Source: Spirochaetales bacterium
GTDB taxonomy: Bacteria > Spirochaetota > Spirochaetia > UBA9216
Assembly: GCA_003245835.1 (NCBI GenBank)
Contig: QKCC01000279.1
Location: 1 to 36,039, forward strand
Reading direction: 5' to 3'
Length of the DNA: 36,039 nucleotides
In this document: one piece after another, positions 7,199 through 15,543 of the stretch
Layout of the letters: every line of letters begins with the position of its first letter
Position numbering within the stretch: position 1 is the first letter of the stretch
The notes under the pieces: model-generated
What the model was told of the DNA's origin: nothing
Databases searched by the model: none
What the model saw: only the letters and a program-made list of their open reading frames with translations
Program-made: the position numbers and the translations under genes

Positions 7199-8518
7199 TT
7201 CCTTGCTTACCAGATTCACGGGGCGTGATTCGGAAAACTCACGTGCCTTTCTTGAAAATCCAGAACTAGTTACAATCATTCCGCGGCCTACACTGGCTTT
7301 TTTCATTGCTTCATGTATTGCCCGGGTTTCGGCTTCCTGAACAAGTTCTGGTACGCGCAGGAACCATATCATCAGAGGGATTTTTTTTGCGCCGCGCCAC
7401 TTGGTTTCAGTATCAACTGCAACGATCTGGCAGCCGTTAGGTATGTCGCTGACATCCCTGATGCTCATGTCCATTGCTGCAGTCAGCTTCTGGCAGATAC
7501 TTACAAATTCATCTCTGCCTGCCGTCAGGTAATCCTTCATCATGTCGTCAGTACGTAAATCCTGGTATTGACTGAGTTTTTCTCCGACATCCTTGAAAGT
7601 GGGTTTTTTGGCGTAAACCTGCTCCCACTGTTCGATTGCCTTGTCGATATCTCTTCGCTGTTCAAAGCAGTGGGCCAGAAAGTACCTCGAAAAGAGGATT
7701 TCCTGGCTCTGGCTGTCGGCATTGGCGACGGCCCGCTCAAGTTCGGCAATAGCCCGATCCCAGTTCTTTACGTTGATGTAGCAAATTCCGCGTTCAAGCA
7801 GCGATTTTATCTTCAAATCGGGATCACGCTGCGCCTTTTCAAACGCGTTCAACGCACCTGCGAAGTCTTTTTTGTCTTTGAGGATCTTTCCGATGTAGAA
7901 ATTAGCCTTGTAGTTTTCAGGATTATATCTTAAGGCAAGGTCAAGTTCGGTTTTAGCTTCGCTGTGCAGCTTGTTCCTGTAATATATACTTCCGAGCTTG
8001 AAATGTGCCTCAGTATGCTGCGGATTGAGGTCTATGGCTTTTCTGAAGTGGCTGACAGCACTGTCGGTTTTGTTTCGGTATTCAAACAATGATCCGGCCT
8101 TGTAGTACCATTCCGGCTCATCAGGCTGCAGCCTCATAAGCAGCAGGTATTCCTTAAGGGATTCTTCAGGCTGGTTAAAATCTTCATAAAGTTTGGCTAT
8201 TGTCTTTCGGAAATCAACTTCTTTAAGAATACCTGAAAAATCACCGTATTCATTGATTTTTTTAAGTTCCATAAGCGCCAGCTCTGATTTGCCGTCGCCG
8301 AGGTAGGCAAGACCCAGAAGATAATGCACGGCGAAATTCCTCGGTTCATTGACCAGCAGCTGCTTGGCCTGCTTAATCGCCGCAGAATATTTGCCCTGCT
8401 TGTAGAGATCCTGAATACCTGCTACCTTTCTAGGGGCTAATACAGATTTGAGTACAAATATTACTGTAACGACAATTGCTGTGCCGACGATAATTAATAC
8501 TAGAACTACTGGTGCCAT
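7169..8518 (-). CDS. Membrane-anchored TPR protein with degenerate Mrr-nuclease-like C-terminus
   Basis: The start at 8518 is chosen because TGGAG lies 6 nt upstream; the longer frame to 8563 has no such support. The 449-residue product has one N-terminal membrane helix (residues 3-25). About seven TPR-like repeats follow through residue ~340, for example AHFKLGSIYYRNKLHSEAK and ANFYIGKILKDKKDFAGAL. The last ~85 residues resemble the restriction-endonuclease-like Mrr fold: GMIVTSSGFSRKAREF followed by VNLVSKEKLQSML. The strand that should carry the catalytic acid and QxK residues reads IPLMIWFLRV instead, so nuclease activity looks lost. It is probably a protein-interaction scaffold on the cytoplasmic side. 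It is divergent from a two-gene TPR unit. Confidence 0.82.
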   Translation of the reverse strand: MAPVVLVLIIVGTAIVVTVIFVLKSVLAPRKVAGIQDLYKQGKYSAAIKQAKQLLVNEPRNFAVHYLLGLAYLGDGKSELALMELKKINEYGDFSGILKEVDFRKTIAKLYEDFNQPEESLKEYLLLMRLQPDEPEWYYKAGSLFEYRNKTDSAVSHFRKAIDLNPQHTEAHFKLGSIYYRNKLHSEAKTELDLALRYNPENYKANFYIGKILKDKKDFAGALNAFEKAQRDPDLKIKSLLERGICYINVKNWDRAIAELERAVANADSQSQEILFSRYFLAHCFEQRRDIDKAIEQWEQVYAKKPTFKDVGEKLSQYQDLRTDDMMKDYLTAGRDEFVSICQKLTAAMDMSIRDVSDIPNGCQIVAVDTETKWRGAKKIPLMIWFLRVPELVQEAETRAIHEAMKKASVGRGMIVTSSGFSRKAREFSESRPVNLVSKEKLQSMLKTI

Positions 8519-8534
8519 AGATACTCCAGTTAAA

Positions 8535-8563
8535 AGATTAATCTGTAATTCACATAGTGTCAA
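8535..8563 (-). promoter_or_regulatory. Candidate promoter of the 8518 TPR gene
   Basis: On the minus strand a perfect TTGACA (8558-8563) is followed after 17 nt by TAATCT (8535-8540), a weak -10. The 73-nt divergent spacer must also hold the promoter of the plus-strand TPR pair, which I cannot pinpoint. Confidence 0.4.
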
Positions 8564-8591
8564 ATGCTATGCCGTAAAAAATGGGGTTTGC

Positions 8592-9290
8592 ATGAAAAAA
8601 AATATAATTATTCTTTTAATAAGCATTTATTCAATGCCGGCTTTTGCAGACAGCATGTTTGACCAGGGTGAAGATCTTCTGATGAAAAACCAGCTTTCAG
8701 ACGCTGTCCTGATGTTTGAGGCTTCCCTGGAACAGGACCGGACCAATGCAAAGACCTATCTTTACCTTGGATATATCTATGAAATCAAGCAGGATTATAA
8801 TTCTGCCGTCAGGGTACTGTCGCAGGGCGCTGTCGACGCTTCTTCGATGAAGGAGCAGATTTATTTTAACCTTGGAAATAACTATTTTAAATTGGCGGAT
8901 TATAATAATGCGGCTGCGATGTACTCAAAAGCCCTGCAGAGTAAGAACGGATTTGCAGAACCCTACCTGAACCGTGCAAACTGCAGGGTGAAAACAGCAG
9001 AATATTCACTGGCGGTAAGGGATTACAATCTTTATCTGAGCCTCAAACCTGATGACCCGCAGAGGCCCCAGATAGAAAGGATGATATCGACCCTTCAGGG
9101 TTCGATTGCAGATGAAGAACAGCGGAAGAAGGAAGAGGAGCAGCGGAGACTGGCTGAGCAGGCAAGACAGAAGGCGCTGCTCGATTCAGTGCTTAATTCA
9201 CTGAATAATGCAGGGTCGGACACAACAAATTTATCGGCAGAATCTGAATCTGTTGAGGATATTGAGATAGACTTGGATATAGAGGATTAA
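8592..9290 (+). CDS. Exported TPR protein with coiled-coil and acidic tail
   Basis: The start at 8592 gives a proper signal peptide (MKKNIIILLISIYSMPAFADS, cleavage after AFA); the longer frame to 8448 runs back into the divergent gene. The 232-residue product has three to four TPRs (AKTYLYLGYIYEIKQDYNSAV, IYFNLGNNYFKLADYNNAA, EPYLNRANCRVKTAEYSLA). A charged helical segment rich in E, K, R and Q follows, then a strongly acidic C-terminus (IEIDLDIED). It is likely periplasmic, serving as an assembly or interaction scaffold. The next TPR gene starts one base after its stop, so the two are co-translated and may form a complex. Confidence 0.85.
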   Translation: MKKNIIILLISIYSMPAFADSMFDQGEDLLMKNQLSDAVLMFEASLEQDRTNAKTYLYLGYIYEIKQDYNSAVRVLSQGAVDASSMKEQIYFNLGNNYFKLADYNNAAAMYSKALQSKNGFAEPYLNRANCRVKTAEYSLAVRDYNLYLSLKPDDPQRPQIERMISTLQGSIADEEQRKKEEEQRRLAEQARQKALLDSVLNSLNNAGSDTTNLSAESESVEDIEIDLDIED

Positions 9291-9291
9291 T

Positions 9292-11208
9292 ATGGACAGA
9301 AGAATTTTTATAATAATAGGTGCGGTTATTTTACTGATAGCGGCGTTACTGATTTTTTTTCTGCTTCGGCCCGCCGGCGGCGACGCTGCCGGACCTGACA
9401 CTGAGGCACAGAGAATAAGAACCAATACGATGATTCTTGCCGAGGACTATATGAATAAAGGCGATTATCAGCGTGCGCTTGACCTGCTTGATGAGCTTCT
9501 TATCAAGGATGCAACAGATACCGAAGTTAAGGCTCTGCGTGACAAAATTCTCGATGCGAGGAAATCAGCTGATTCTGTTCAGGCAGAGGAAAAAAAGAAA
9601 GAGCAGAGCGATCTGGTCGATACGCTGGCGGAGCTCGGTAATTCGATCAACAACAGTCAGACTACTGTAAATACCGCAAAAAGTGCGGAACAGACGGCTG
9701 AAGAAAAGCGTTTGCTTGAAGAGCAGATTAAACAGCTCGAAGAGCAGAAGCGGCTTGCGGAAGAACGAAAAAAGGAAGAAGAAGCAAGGCTTGCGGCTCT
9801 TTCCGAGGCGGAAAGGCAGAAAGCTCAGCAGGTTAAAGATCTTATAGCCGAAGGCAAGAAAAGACTCGAGAATAAGGAATATGCCGAGGCGAGGAAGATC
9901 TTTGATGAAGCAATAAGTTTGAGTCCGAAAGAAGCTGAAGCATTTGCCCAGAAGGGTGAATCTTATTTTCAGGAAGACAGCTCTAACCAGGTTAACGTCC
10001 GCGAAGCCGTCGAATACGCCAACAAGGCAATTACCTACGACGGAAATCTGTGGGTCCCGCATAACACGCTCGGCAAAATCTATGTTGAAACAAAGAACTA
10101 CACCGAAGCTATAAAAGAGTTCAAAGAAGCAACCAGGCTTAACCCTGATAACGCCGATATCCTCTATGAGCTTGGAAAAGTGCAGTACAGGGCGGCACAG
10201 TTCAATGATGCGAGAATGTCGTTTGAGGGGGTAATACACCTGGATTCTCAGTATGACAAAGCCTATTATAACCTTGGTGCGACCTTTCTGAAACTTGGAA
10301 AGACTTCGAATGCGCTTGATTCATACATGAAAGCGGCTGCGGTAAACCCGTCGTATGATTCAGCATATTTCGCAGCGGGAAACATCCTGAATCAGGCCGG
10401 AAAACTGGAAGAGGCTGAAAATTATCTGAAAAAAGCTGCAGCGCTGAGCCCCGATAATTCACGCTACCTTGATCTGCTGGGAATTGTCCAGTACAAGAAG
10501 GGGCTTTATTCCGATGCAGAAAAGAACCTCAGAAAATCACTTGGAATTACCCCGGATTCGGCAGAGACCAACTACAATCTTGCGCTGACCCTCATGAAGC
10601 TTTCAAAATTTTCGGATGCACTTGAATATTCGGTAAAGTCGGTTCAGCTTGATTCAAAGAATGCAGCATATCTGTATACACTCGGCCAGACAAGCGAAGC
10701 GCTCGGCGATAGAACGAACGCTATTGCGGTATATGAAAAGGCGGTTTCCCTTGACGGTACATACATACTTCCGCGGATTAATCTTGGGAAGCTTTATGAT
10801 GAAAACGGTCAGTACGACAAGGCTCTGGACCACCTCGTTAATGCATACAAGCTTGATCCTGAATCTCTTGAGGTAAATAACAATCTCGGCAATGTTTATC
10901 TGCACACAGAGCTGTATGAGGATGCCATAAGGCATTATAAAAAGGCGATTGAGAAAAAGCCCAATGCGACTCTGATCAGGTACCATCTTGCCATAGCCTA
11001 TATCGAAACTAATCAGCAGGATCCTGCGGTAAAAACCCTGAATGAACTGATTAAAATAGACCCCAATTACTGGGATGCCTATTACCGTCTCGGTATGCTG
11101 ATGTTTAAATCAGGAGATGCTGCGGGTGCATCAGCAGTTTTCAAGGCCCTGCTTGACAAGAACCCTGATTATGAAAAGCGGGCGGAGATAGAAACACTAA
11201 TCCAATAG
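9292..11208 (+). CDS. Large membrane-anchored TPR protein
   Basis: This 638-residue protein has a single N-terminal membrane helix (about residues 4-25) and a short TPR-like pair. A long charged coiled-coil follows (about residues 90-180, rich in E, K, Q). Then come ten or more TPRs to the C-terminus, for example WVPHNTLGKIYVETKNYTEA, ILYELGKVQYRAAQFNDAR and YYNLGATFLKLGKTSNAL. The bulk is predicted to be periplasmic, with the helix as anchor. The start lies one nt after the stop of the smaller TPR gene. TPR pairs of this kind commonly organise envelope machinery, but the partner is not visible from sequence. Confidence 0.85.
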   Translation: MDRRIFIIIGAVILLIAALLIFFLLRPAGGDAAGPDTEAQRIRTNTMILAEDYMNKGDYQRALDLLDELLIKDATDTEVKALRDKILDARKSADSVQAEEKKKEQSDLVDTLAELGNSINNSQTTVNTAKSAEQTAEEKRLLEEQIKQLEEQKRLAEERKKEEEARLAALSEAERQKAQQVKDLIAEGKKRLENKEYAEARKIFDEAISLSPKEAEAFAQKGESYFQEDSSNQVNVREAVEYANKAITYDGNLWVPHNTLGKIYVETKNYTEAIKEFKEATRLNPDNADILYELGKVQYRAAQFNDARMSFEGVIHLDSQYDKAYYNLGATFLKLGKTSNALDSYMKAAAVNPSYDSAYFAAGNILNQAGKLEEAENYLKKAAALSPDNSRYLDLLGIVQYKKGLYSDAEKNLRKSLGITPDSAETNYNLALTLMKLSKFSDALEYSVKSVQLDSKNAAYLYTLGQTSEALGDRTNAIAVYEKAVSLDGTYILPRINLGKLYDENGQYDKALDHLVNAYKLDPESLEVNNNLGNVYLHTELYEDAIRHYKKAIEKKPNATLIRYHLAIAYIETNQQDPAVKTLNELIKIDPNYWDAYYRLGMLMFKSGDAAGASAVFKALLDKNPDYEKRAEIETLIQ

Positions 11209-11221
11209 TGTCCCGTGTTTT

Positions 11222-13036
11222 TCAGAATGTCCGGCCGAACATTTTAAACAGCTGGTCCCGGGAGATCTGCTGAATAACAGGCCTGCCGTGCGGGCATCGC
11301 GGATTTTCCATTTCGAGTACCTTTCCCGCTATTTCGAGGGCGGAGATGCTGTCTATGCGGTCTCCGTCCTTGATGGCTTTGCGGCATGAAATCATGGCAA
11401 AAAGTTCCTTTTTCAGAGCCTCTGTCCCGCAGAGCCCGTTTTTAAACAGAGCGGTTATACTGTCCTCAATTCCCGCGCATACAGAAGGAAGACTGTTTAT
11501 AAGCCATTCGCCGGGTGAAGCTTTCTGCAGGTCAAAACCCAGCTCGCTGTAATCCGGCAGGTTTCTTTCCAGTGAAATCTCTTCGTCTTTTTCAAGTGAA
11601 AGGCTCAATGGAACAAGAAGTTCCTGCACGGCCGGTTTTTTTTCTGAAAGGCTGTTGAAAATTATACGTTCATGCGCCGCATGCTGGTCTATCAGCAGCA
11701 GGTCATCTCCGTGCTCAAATACAAGAAACAGGCTGAAGATCTGTCCAAGATAGATGATTTCCCGATTCATGCCGGCACTGTTCCTGCTTTCCGGTATTTG
11801 AGGCTCAAGTTCAGCTGCAATACTGTCCAGATCGCTGGTGCGGAAAATACTGTCGGCCGCCGGGTTAACAGCCGGAGGAGTTCTGTAGCTCGCTTGTTTT
11901 TCCGTGCCCGGCTGTAAGCCTGAACCGGATTTTTCAGCTGAGCGAGCGGGCGGTTTTTCAGCAGGCCGGCCGAAATCCATTTTCTGCTGTGAGGAAGGCG
12001 GCGGGGAAAGCGCAGAAGCTTTAAACGAATTTACGCCTGATAAAAACCTTCCTACCGCCTCGGTTACCGTATGGTGAACATTAGGAAGGTTCCTGAATTT
12101 TACTTCACGCTTGGCAGGATGAATATTAAAGTCGACGTGTTCGGGGGGGACCTGCAGGAACAGAAAGCATACAGGGTGACAGCCTCCGGGAAGATACGAA
12201 GAATATGCATAGTCAACCGCCTGAACAAGCGAATAATCGCTTATCCTCCGGTTGTTTATGAAAACATGAATATATTTCCTGTCCTTCCTGTAGAGTGAAG
12301 GAGTTCCCAATACAGCGGACACTCCGATATCATCAGATTCTAAATTAAAATCCCTGAGCAGTTCGTTCTGAAGCAGTCCTGCATATGAATCCCTGATTCG
12401 CTCAAGCATTCCTGATGCCGGTAAGAAGAGTTTGAGTTTATCGTCCGAGAAATACCTGAATGTGATGTCAGGCTGTGCGGCAGCCTTTTCGATGAACATG
12501 CTTCTGCACTGGGCGGCTTCAGCCGCCGGACTTTTAAGAAAGTTTTTTCTGCCGGGCATCGAATAAAAAAGGTCCTTAACGCTTATAACGGTGCCGGGTG
12601 CTCCGCGGGACTCGGAAAGGTTTGTAAGCCTGCCGTCCCTTATCTCGAGTTTATTGGCCGGAGAAGTCGGATCGTCACAGCTGATTATCGATAATTTCGA
12701 ACAAGCGGCTATACTCGAAAGGGCTTCACCCCTGAACCCGAGTGTTCGTGTGCTGTATATATCTTCAAAATCTGTAATCTTGCTTGTGGCGTGCGGCAGA
12801 AAGCATTTTTCAAGATTCTCCCTGTCCATACCGCTGCCGTTGTCAACCACACGTATTTCATCCATACCGCCTTCACGAATATAAAGGCTGATTTCAGAAG
12901 AGCCGGCGTCGATCGAATTATCCAACAGTTCACGGATGACTGCCTGCGGTCTGTCAATAACCTCACCGGCAGCTATCCGTCTGGCAACAGAATCCCGGAG
13001 AATCTGAATTCTCCGGGATGAATTTGATTTATTCAT
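11222..13036 (-). CDS. mutL: DNA mismatch repair protein MutL
   Basis: All GHKL ATPase motifs are present: REL-LDN with catalytic Glu36 and Asn40, DNGSGM at 65-70, and ATSKI and GFRGEAL around 99-106. The C-terminal domain carries the endonuclease-type motifs DQHAAHER (from Asp450), SCRKAIKDGD (Cys551) and CPHGRP (581-586). These are typical of MutL from bacteria lacking MutH. In the DQHA(X)2E(X)4E motif the last Glu is replaced by Asn461. Residues ~335-410 form a poorly conserved Pro/Ser-rich linker, normal for MutL. Length (604) is usual. The start has no clear Shine-Dalgarno and lies 12 nt after the upstream envelope gene's stop, suggesting read-through expression. No mutS is in the window. 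Confidence 0.97.
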   Translation of the reverse strand: MNKSNSSRRIQILRDSVARRIAAGEVIDRPQAVIRELLDNSIDAGSSEISLYIREGGMDEIRVVDNGSGMDRENLEKCFLPHATSKITDFEDIYSTRTLGFRGEALSSIAACSKLSIISCDDPTSPANKLEIRDGRLTNLSESRGAPGTVISVKDLFYSMPGRKNFLKSPAAEAAQCRSMFIEKAAAQPDITFRYFSDDKLKLFLPASGMLERIRDSYAGLLQNELLRDFNLESDDIGVSAVLGTPSLYRKDRKYIHVFINNRRISDYSLVQAVDYAYSSYLPGGCHPVCFLFLQVPPEHVDFNIHPAKREVKFRNLPNVHHTVTEAVGRFLSGVNSFKASALSPPPSSQQKMDFGRPAEKPPARSAEKSGSGLQPGTEKQASYRTPPAVNPAADSIFRTSDLDSIAAELEPQIPESRNSAGMNREIIYLGQIFSLFLVFEHGDDLLLIDQHAAHERIIFNSLSEKKPAVQELLVPLSLSLEKDEEISLERNLPDYSELGFDLQKASPGEWLINSLPSVCAGIEDSITALFKNGLCGTEALKKELFAMISCRKAIKDGDRIDSISALEIAGKVLEMENPRCPHGRPVIQQISRDQLFKMFGRTF

Positions 13037-13048
13037 TAGAAATTTTTA

Positions 13049-15529
13049 TTAGAAATGTACCCTCATGTCAACAGTCATAGCAAAGTAAGTATCAAGCACA
13101 CCGTCTGTATACTGCAGGTTTCCGTAGTCGTCCCTGGTATAAGCGGTCGCGAACTGAAGAGCTATGTCAAGATAGTCGTCAAAGGGGTATATAAGTTCGC
13201 CGCTGAAAATTGTTGCCTGATCCAGAAGCTGGAAGGGTGTAGTTCCTTCGACAGCTTCTACGATGCTTGTATACAGCCCTGTTCTGGTATATGTAACCGA
13301 ACCATGCAGGCCTACAACAGGTATTACATCCGGCATCAGGACCGCGGAAATCATGAACTGGTCCTCAGCATCCATGCTGACAACACCGTCGTTCAGATGC
13401 CATGGCCAGAAATATCCTCCGCTGACCATTACTGCGTCAAAGAAGTTTGCAGAGAGCTCACCGTATACACCCATTGTGTATTCCTGGTAAGCGGTTGCAG
13501 TCGGATCTGCTATGAAGTCCGTCAACGCTGTATACTGCGCAGTCTTATTGAACAAATAATTATTTGAGTAGAATGACGGGGTGAATATGCCTTTGCTGAA
13601 CCGGTATTCGAACCTGTAGTCAAGGAAATCAAAAATATCACCGTACACACCTGCCGCTATACCGTAATTGTTGAGTGCTGTAAGAAAATCCGGTTCGCTG
13701 CTGTTGTAGAATGTCTCAAGGTGCCATCCGGCTGTATCATACATTGTCAGTGCTGCCGCATCCGCGAATAGGGTAAGGCCAAGGAAGTGTATAGGCAGAC
13801 CAATGTCGAATGCTGCATTCAGAATCATCGGGTCCCAGAGTTTGGTGCTTGTCTCAAGCTCTGAATCAGGATTTATATCTGTTATGCCTGACAGCCCGAT
13901 TTCCATCGGGAACGAACTTCCGAACGGAATATAAACAAGCCGGCCTCCGAAAATTGTCGGTTCGGCTGCGTTGTCAAGAACCGCTTCCATACCGAATTTC
14001 TCAAAATTAAAACCTGTGTTGATACCTACCTTTCGAACCGCCGGAAACTCAAAATTATTCGAAAAATCGCGCATAAGTATTCCATGGCCGATTGTCATGT
14101 CCTGAACATTTCCGAATTTGATGTAGAAATCATCACCGTTATCGCCGTACTGGATGTAGTTGATTTTGAGGAAAAGGTCGTTTAAAACATCGAAGAAAAT
14201 GTCTGAAAATCCGGTCTGATCGGTTCCGAATGAATATTCATCATTTCCTGCGGGGTGATACCAGCTCTCGGGATCAAACAGGTTGTCCTGGTAAATTACG
14301 GGAATATAAAGTTTGGCCTTGAATTTACCGGTATCGAATGTCGGCTGAATTACAGCTTTTGCGTAGGTTGTGCCTTCAACATTCAATGAACCTATTTCAA
14401 AACCGAGCATGTCCCATAATTTACTCATAAAATCATCAAACGGGCCGGGCTGCTTCTCGGTCTGAGCGGTTTCGGCTGGCGCTGTTGTTTCGGCATTCCT
14501 GCTGCCTTCTTTTTTCTTTGCGCCGGTAATGATACCTGCAGCTGAACCGGTGCTTAAAGGAACCGGGGACGCTTTAGGGGCCTTTTCACCGGCGGTTTCG
14601 CCTCCGGCTGCTGCACCTTCGGTTCCGGCTGCTGCCTGACCGTTATCAGTTCCTGCACCTGACGTCCCGTCCGAGGCTTCACCGGTTGTTCCGTCTGATG
14701 CCTGCTGATCCGATGAAGATGCTTCACCGGTGTTCCCGCCTTCATCTGTGCCTTCTGATGAGGTTCCGCTGTCGCCTGTACCGTCGCCGGCTGCGTTCTG
14801 GTCCTCGGGGGCAGCATCGCCGCTGCCGGCTTCCTGATCGGAGGCTGCTGCGGGTTCAGGAGCTGCCGTATGTCCGGGAACCTGGCCCGGGTCGGTGCCC
14901 TTGAAATCCATTCCGCCGAAGACTGAAGCAAGGCTCTGGGCCGACATGGCGGCAGCCTTGAAGGTATCGGCAAAAACATCAGCCATCTGCCCGGCAATTA
15001 CACTGATGGTATCGCCGCTCAGCAGGCTCGAGAATTCAACTGCACCTTCGCGAACCGCTACAACGCCGATTGAATCAATAACGAAATCCGTTCCGCGTAC
15101 GCCGCAGACTGCCGACTGGGTGACAATCGAATAATTTTCATAACCGAGTCCGGCTCTTGCTGCTATAACCCTGAGTTTGCCGTTGAACAGTGAAAAATCG
15201 TTCGATTCATCAGCGGTTGTCTGAAACGCCTCAATCTGGAAGACTGAATTTTCAGAAAGTTTCAGTATCGAACCGTTCGGATCCAGCTGGATCTCAGCGG
15301 TTGTATTGTATGTTTTAATTGTTGAACCCGGAAAAAGTTCCATGCCTGTGAATACATCTCCGACATACTCACCGGAACTGTCGAAAACTTCCAGTTCAAA
15401 ATCATCATCGTAATAGACAAGAAATGCCGTCGGCTTGGCGCTGTTTTGCGCAGCCAGCGGTGAAGTAATAAAAAACAGAGCTGTAAGAGCGAGACAAAGT
15501 GTTGTTAAAATATTAATTCGTTTTTTCAT
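13049..15529 (-). CDS. FecR-domain protein fused to an outer-membrane beta-barrel
   Basis: The 826-residue product has a signal peptide ending in SPLAAQ (residue 28). Residues ~45-190 form a FecR-type beta domain, including the family hallmark VCGVRGTDF (141-149) and a final VREGAVEF strand. Residues ~215-365 are a low-complexity linker rich in G, A, E, T, S and D. From ~375 the sequence alternates like a porin-type beta-barrel, with aromatic belts, and ends MTVDMRVHF; the terminal Phe fits a BAM signal. So a periplasmic FecR sensor or peptidoglycan-contact domain appears tethered to its own barrel. AGGAGG lies 6 nt before the start. It is 14 nt downstream of another barrel gene and 12 nt upstream of mutL. 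Confidence 0.8.
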   Translation of the reverse strand: MKKRINILTTLCLALTALFFITSPLAAQNSAKPTAFLVYYDDDFELEVFDSSGEYVGDVFTGMELFPGSTIKTYNTTAEIQLDPNGSILKLSENSVFQIEAFQTTADESNDFSLFNGKLRVIAARAGLGYENYSIVTQSAVCGVRGTDFVIDSIGVVAVREGAVEFSSLLSGDTISVIAGQMADVFADTFKAAAMSAQSLASVFGGMDFKGTDPGQVPGHTAAPEPAAASDQEAGSGDAAPEDQNAAGDGTGDSGTSSEGTDEGGNTGEASSSDQQASDGTTGEASDGTSGAGTDNGQAAAGTEGAAAGGETAGEKAPKASPVPLSTGSAAGIITGAKKKEGSRNAETTAPAETAQTEKQPGPFDDFMSKLWDMLGFEIGSLNVEGTTYAKAVIQPTFDTGKFKAKLYIPVIYQDNLFDPESWYHPAGNDEYSFGTDQTGFSDIFFDVLNDLFLKINYIQYGDNGDDFYIKFGNVQDMTIGHGILMRDFSNNFEFPAVRKVGINTGFNFEKFGMEAVLDNAAEPTIFGGRLVYIPFGSSFPMEIGLSGITDINPDSELETSTKLWDPMILNAAFDIGLPIHFLGLTLFADAAALTMYDTAGWHLETFYNSSEPDFLTALNNYGIAAGVYGDIFDFLDYRFEYRFSKGIFTPSFYSNNYLFNKTAQYTALTDFIADPTATAYQEYTMGVYGELSANFFDAVMVSGGYFWPWHLNDGVVSMDAEDQFMISAVLMPDVIPVVGLHGSVTYTRTGLYTSIVEAVEGTTPFQLLDQATIFSGELIYPFDDYLDIALQFATAYTRDDYGNLQYTDGVLDTYFAMTVDMRVHF

Positions 15530-15543
15530 TATCTACCTCCTGT

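Noticed and set aside
9565-10239. 224-codon minus-strand frame opposite the large TPR gene
   Set aside because: Antisense shadow of the charged coiled-coil region (Phe/Leu-rich from reversed E/K codons); the sense gene is clearly coding.
14554-14997. Long minus-strand open frame rich in Pro/Arg/Gln in the FecR-barrel gene
   Set aside because: It is a second frame of the low-complexity linker; composition is an artefact of repeated GC-rich codons and it has no ribosome site.
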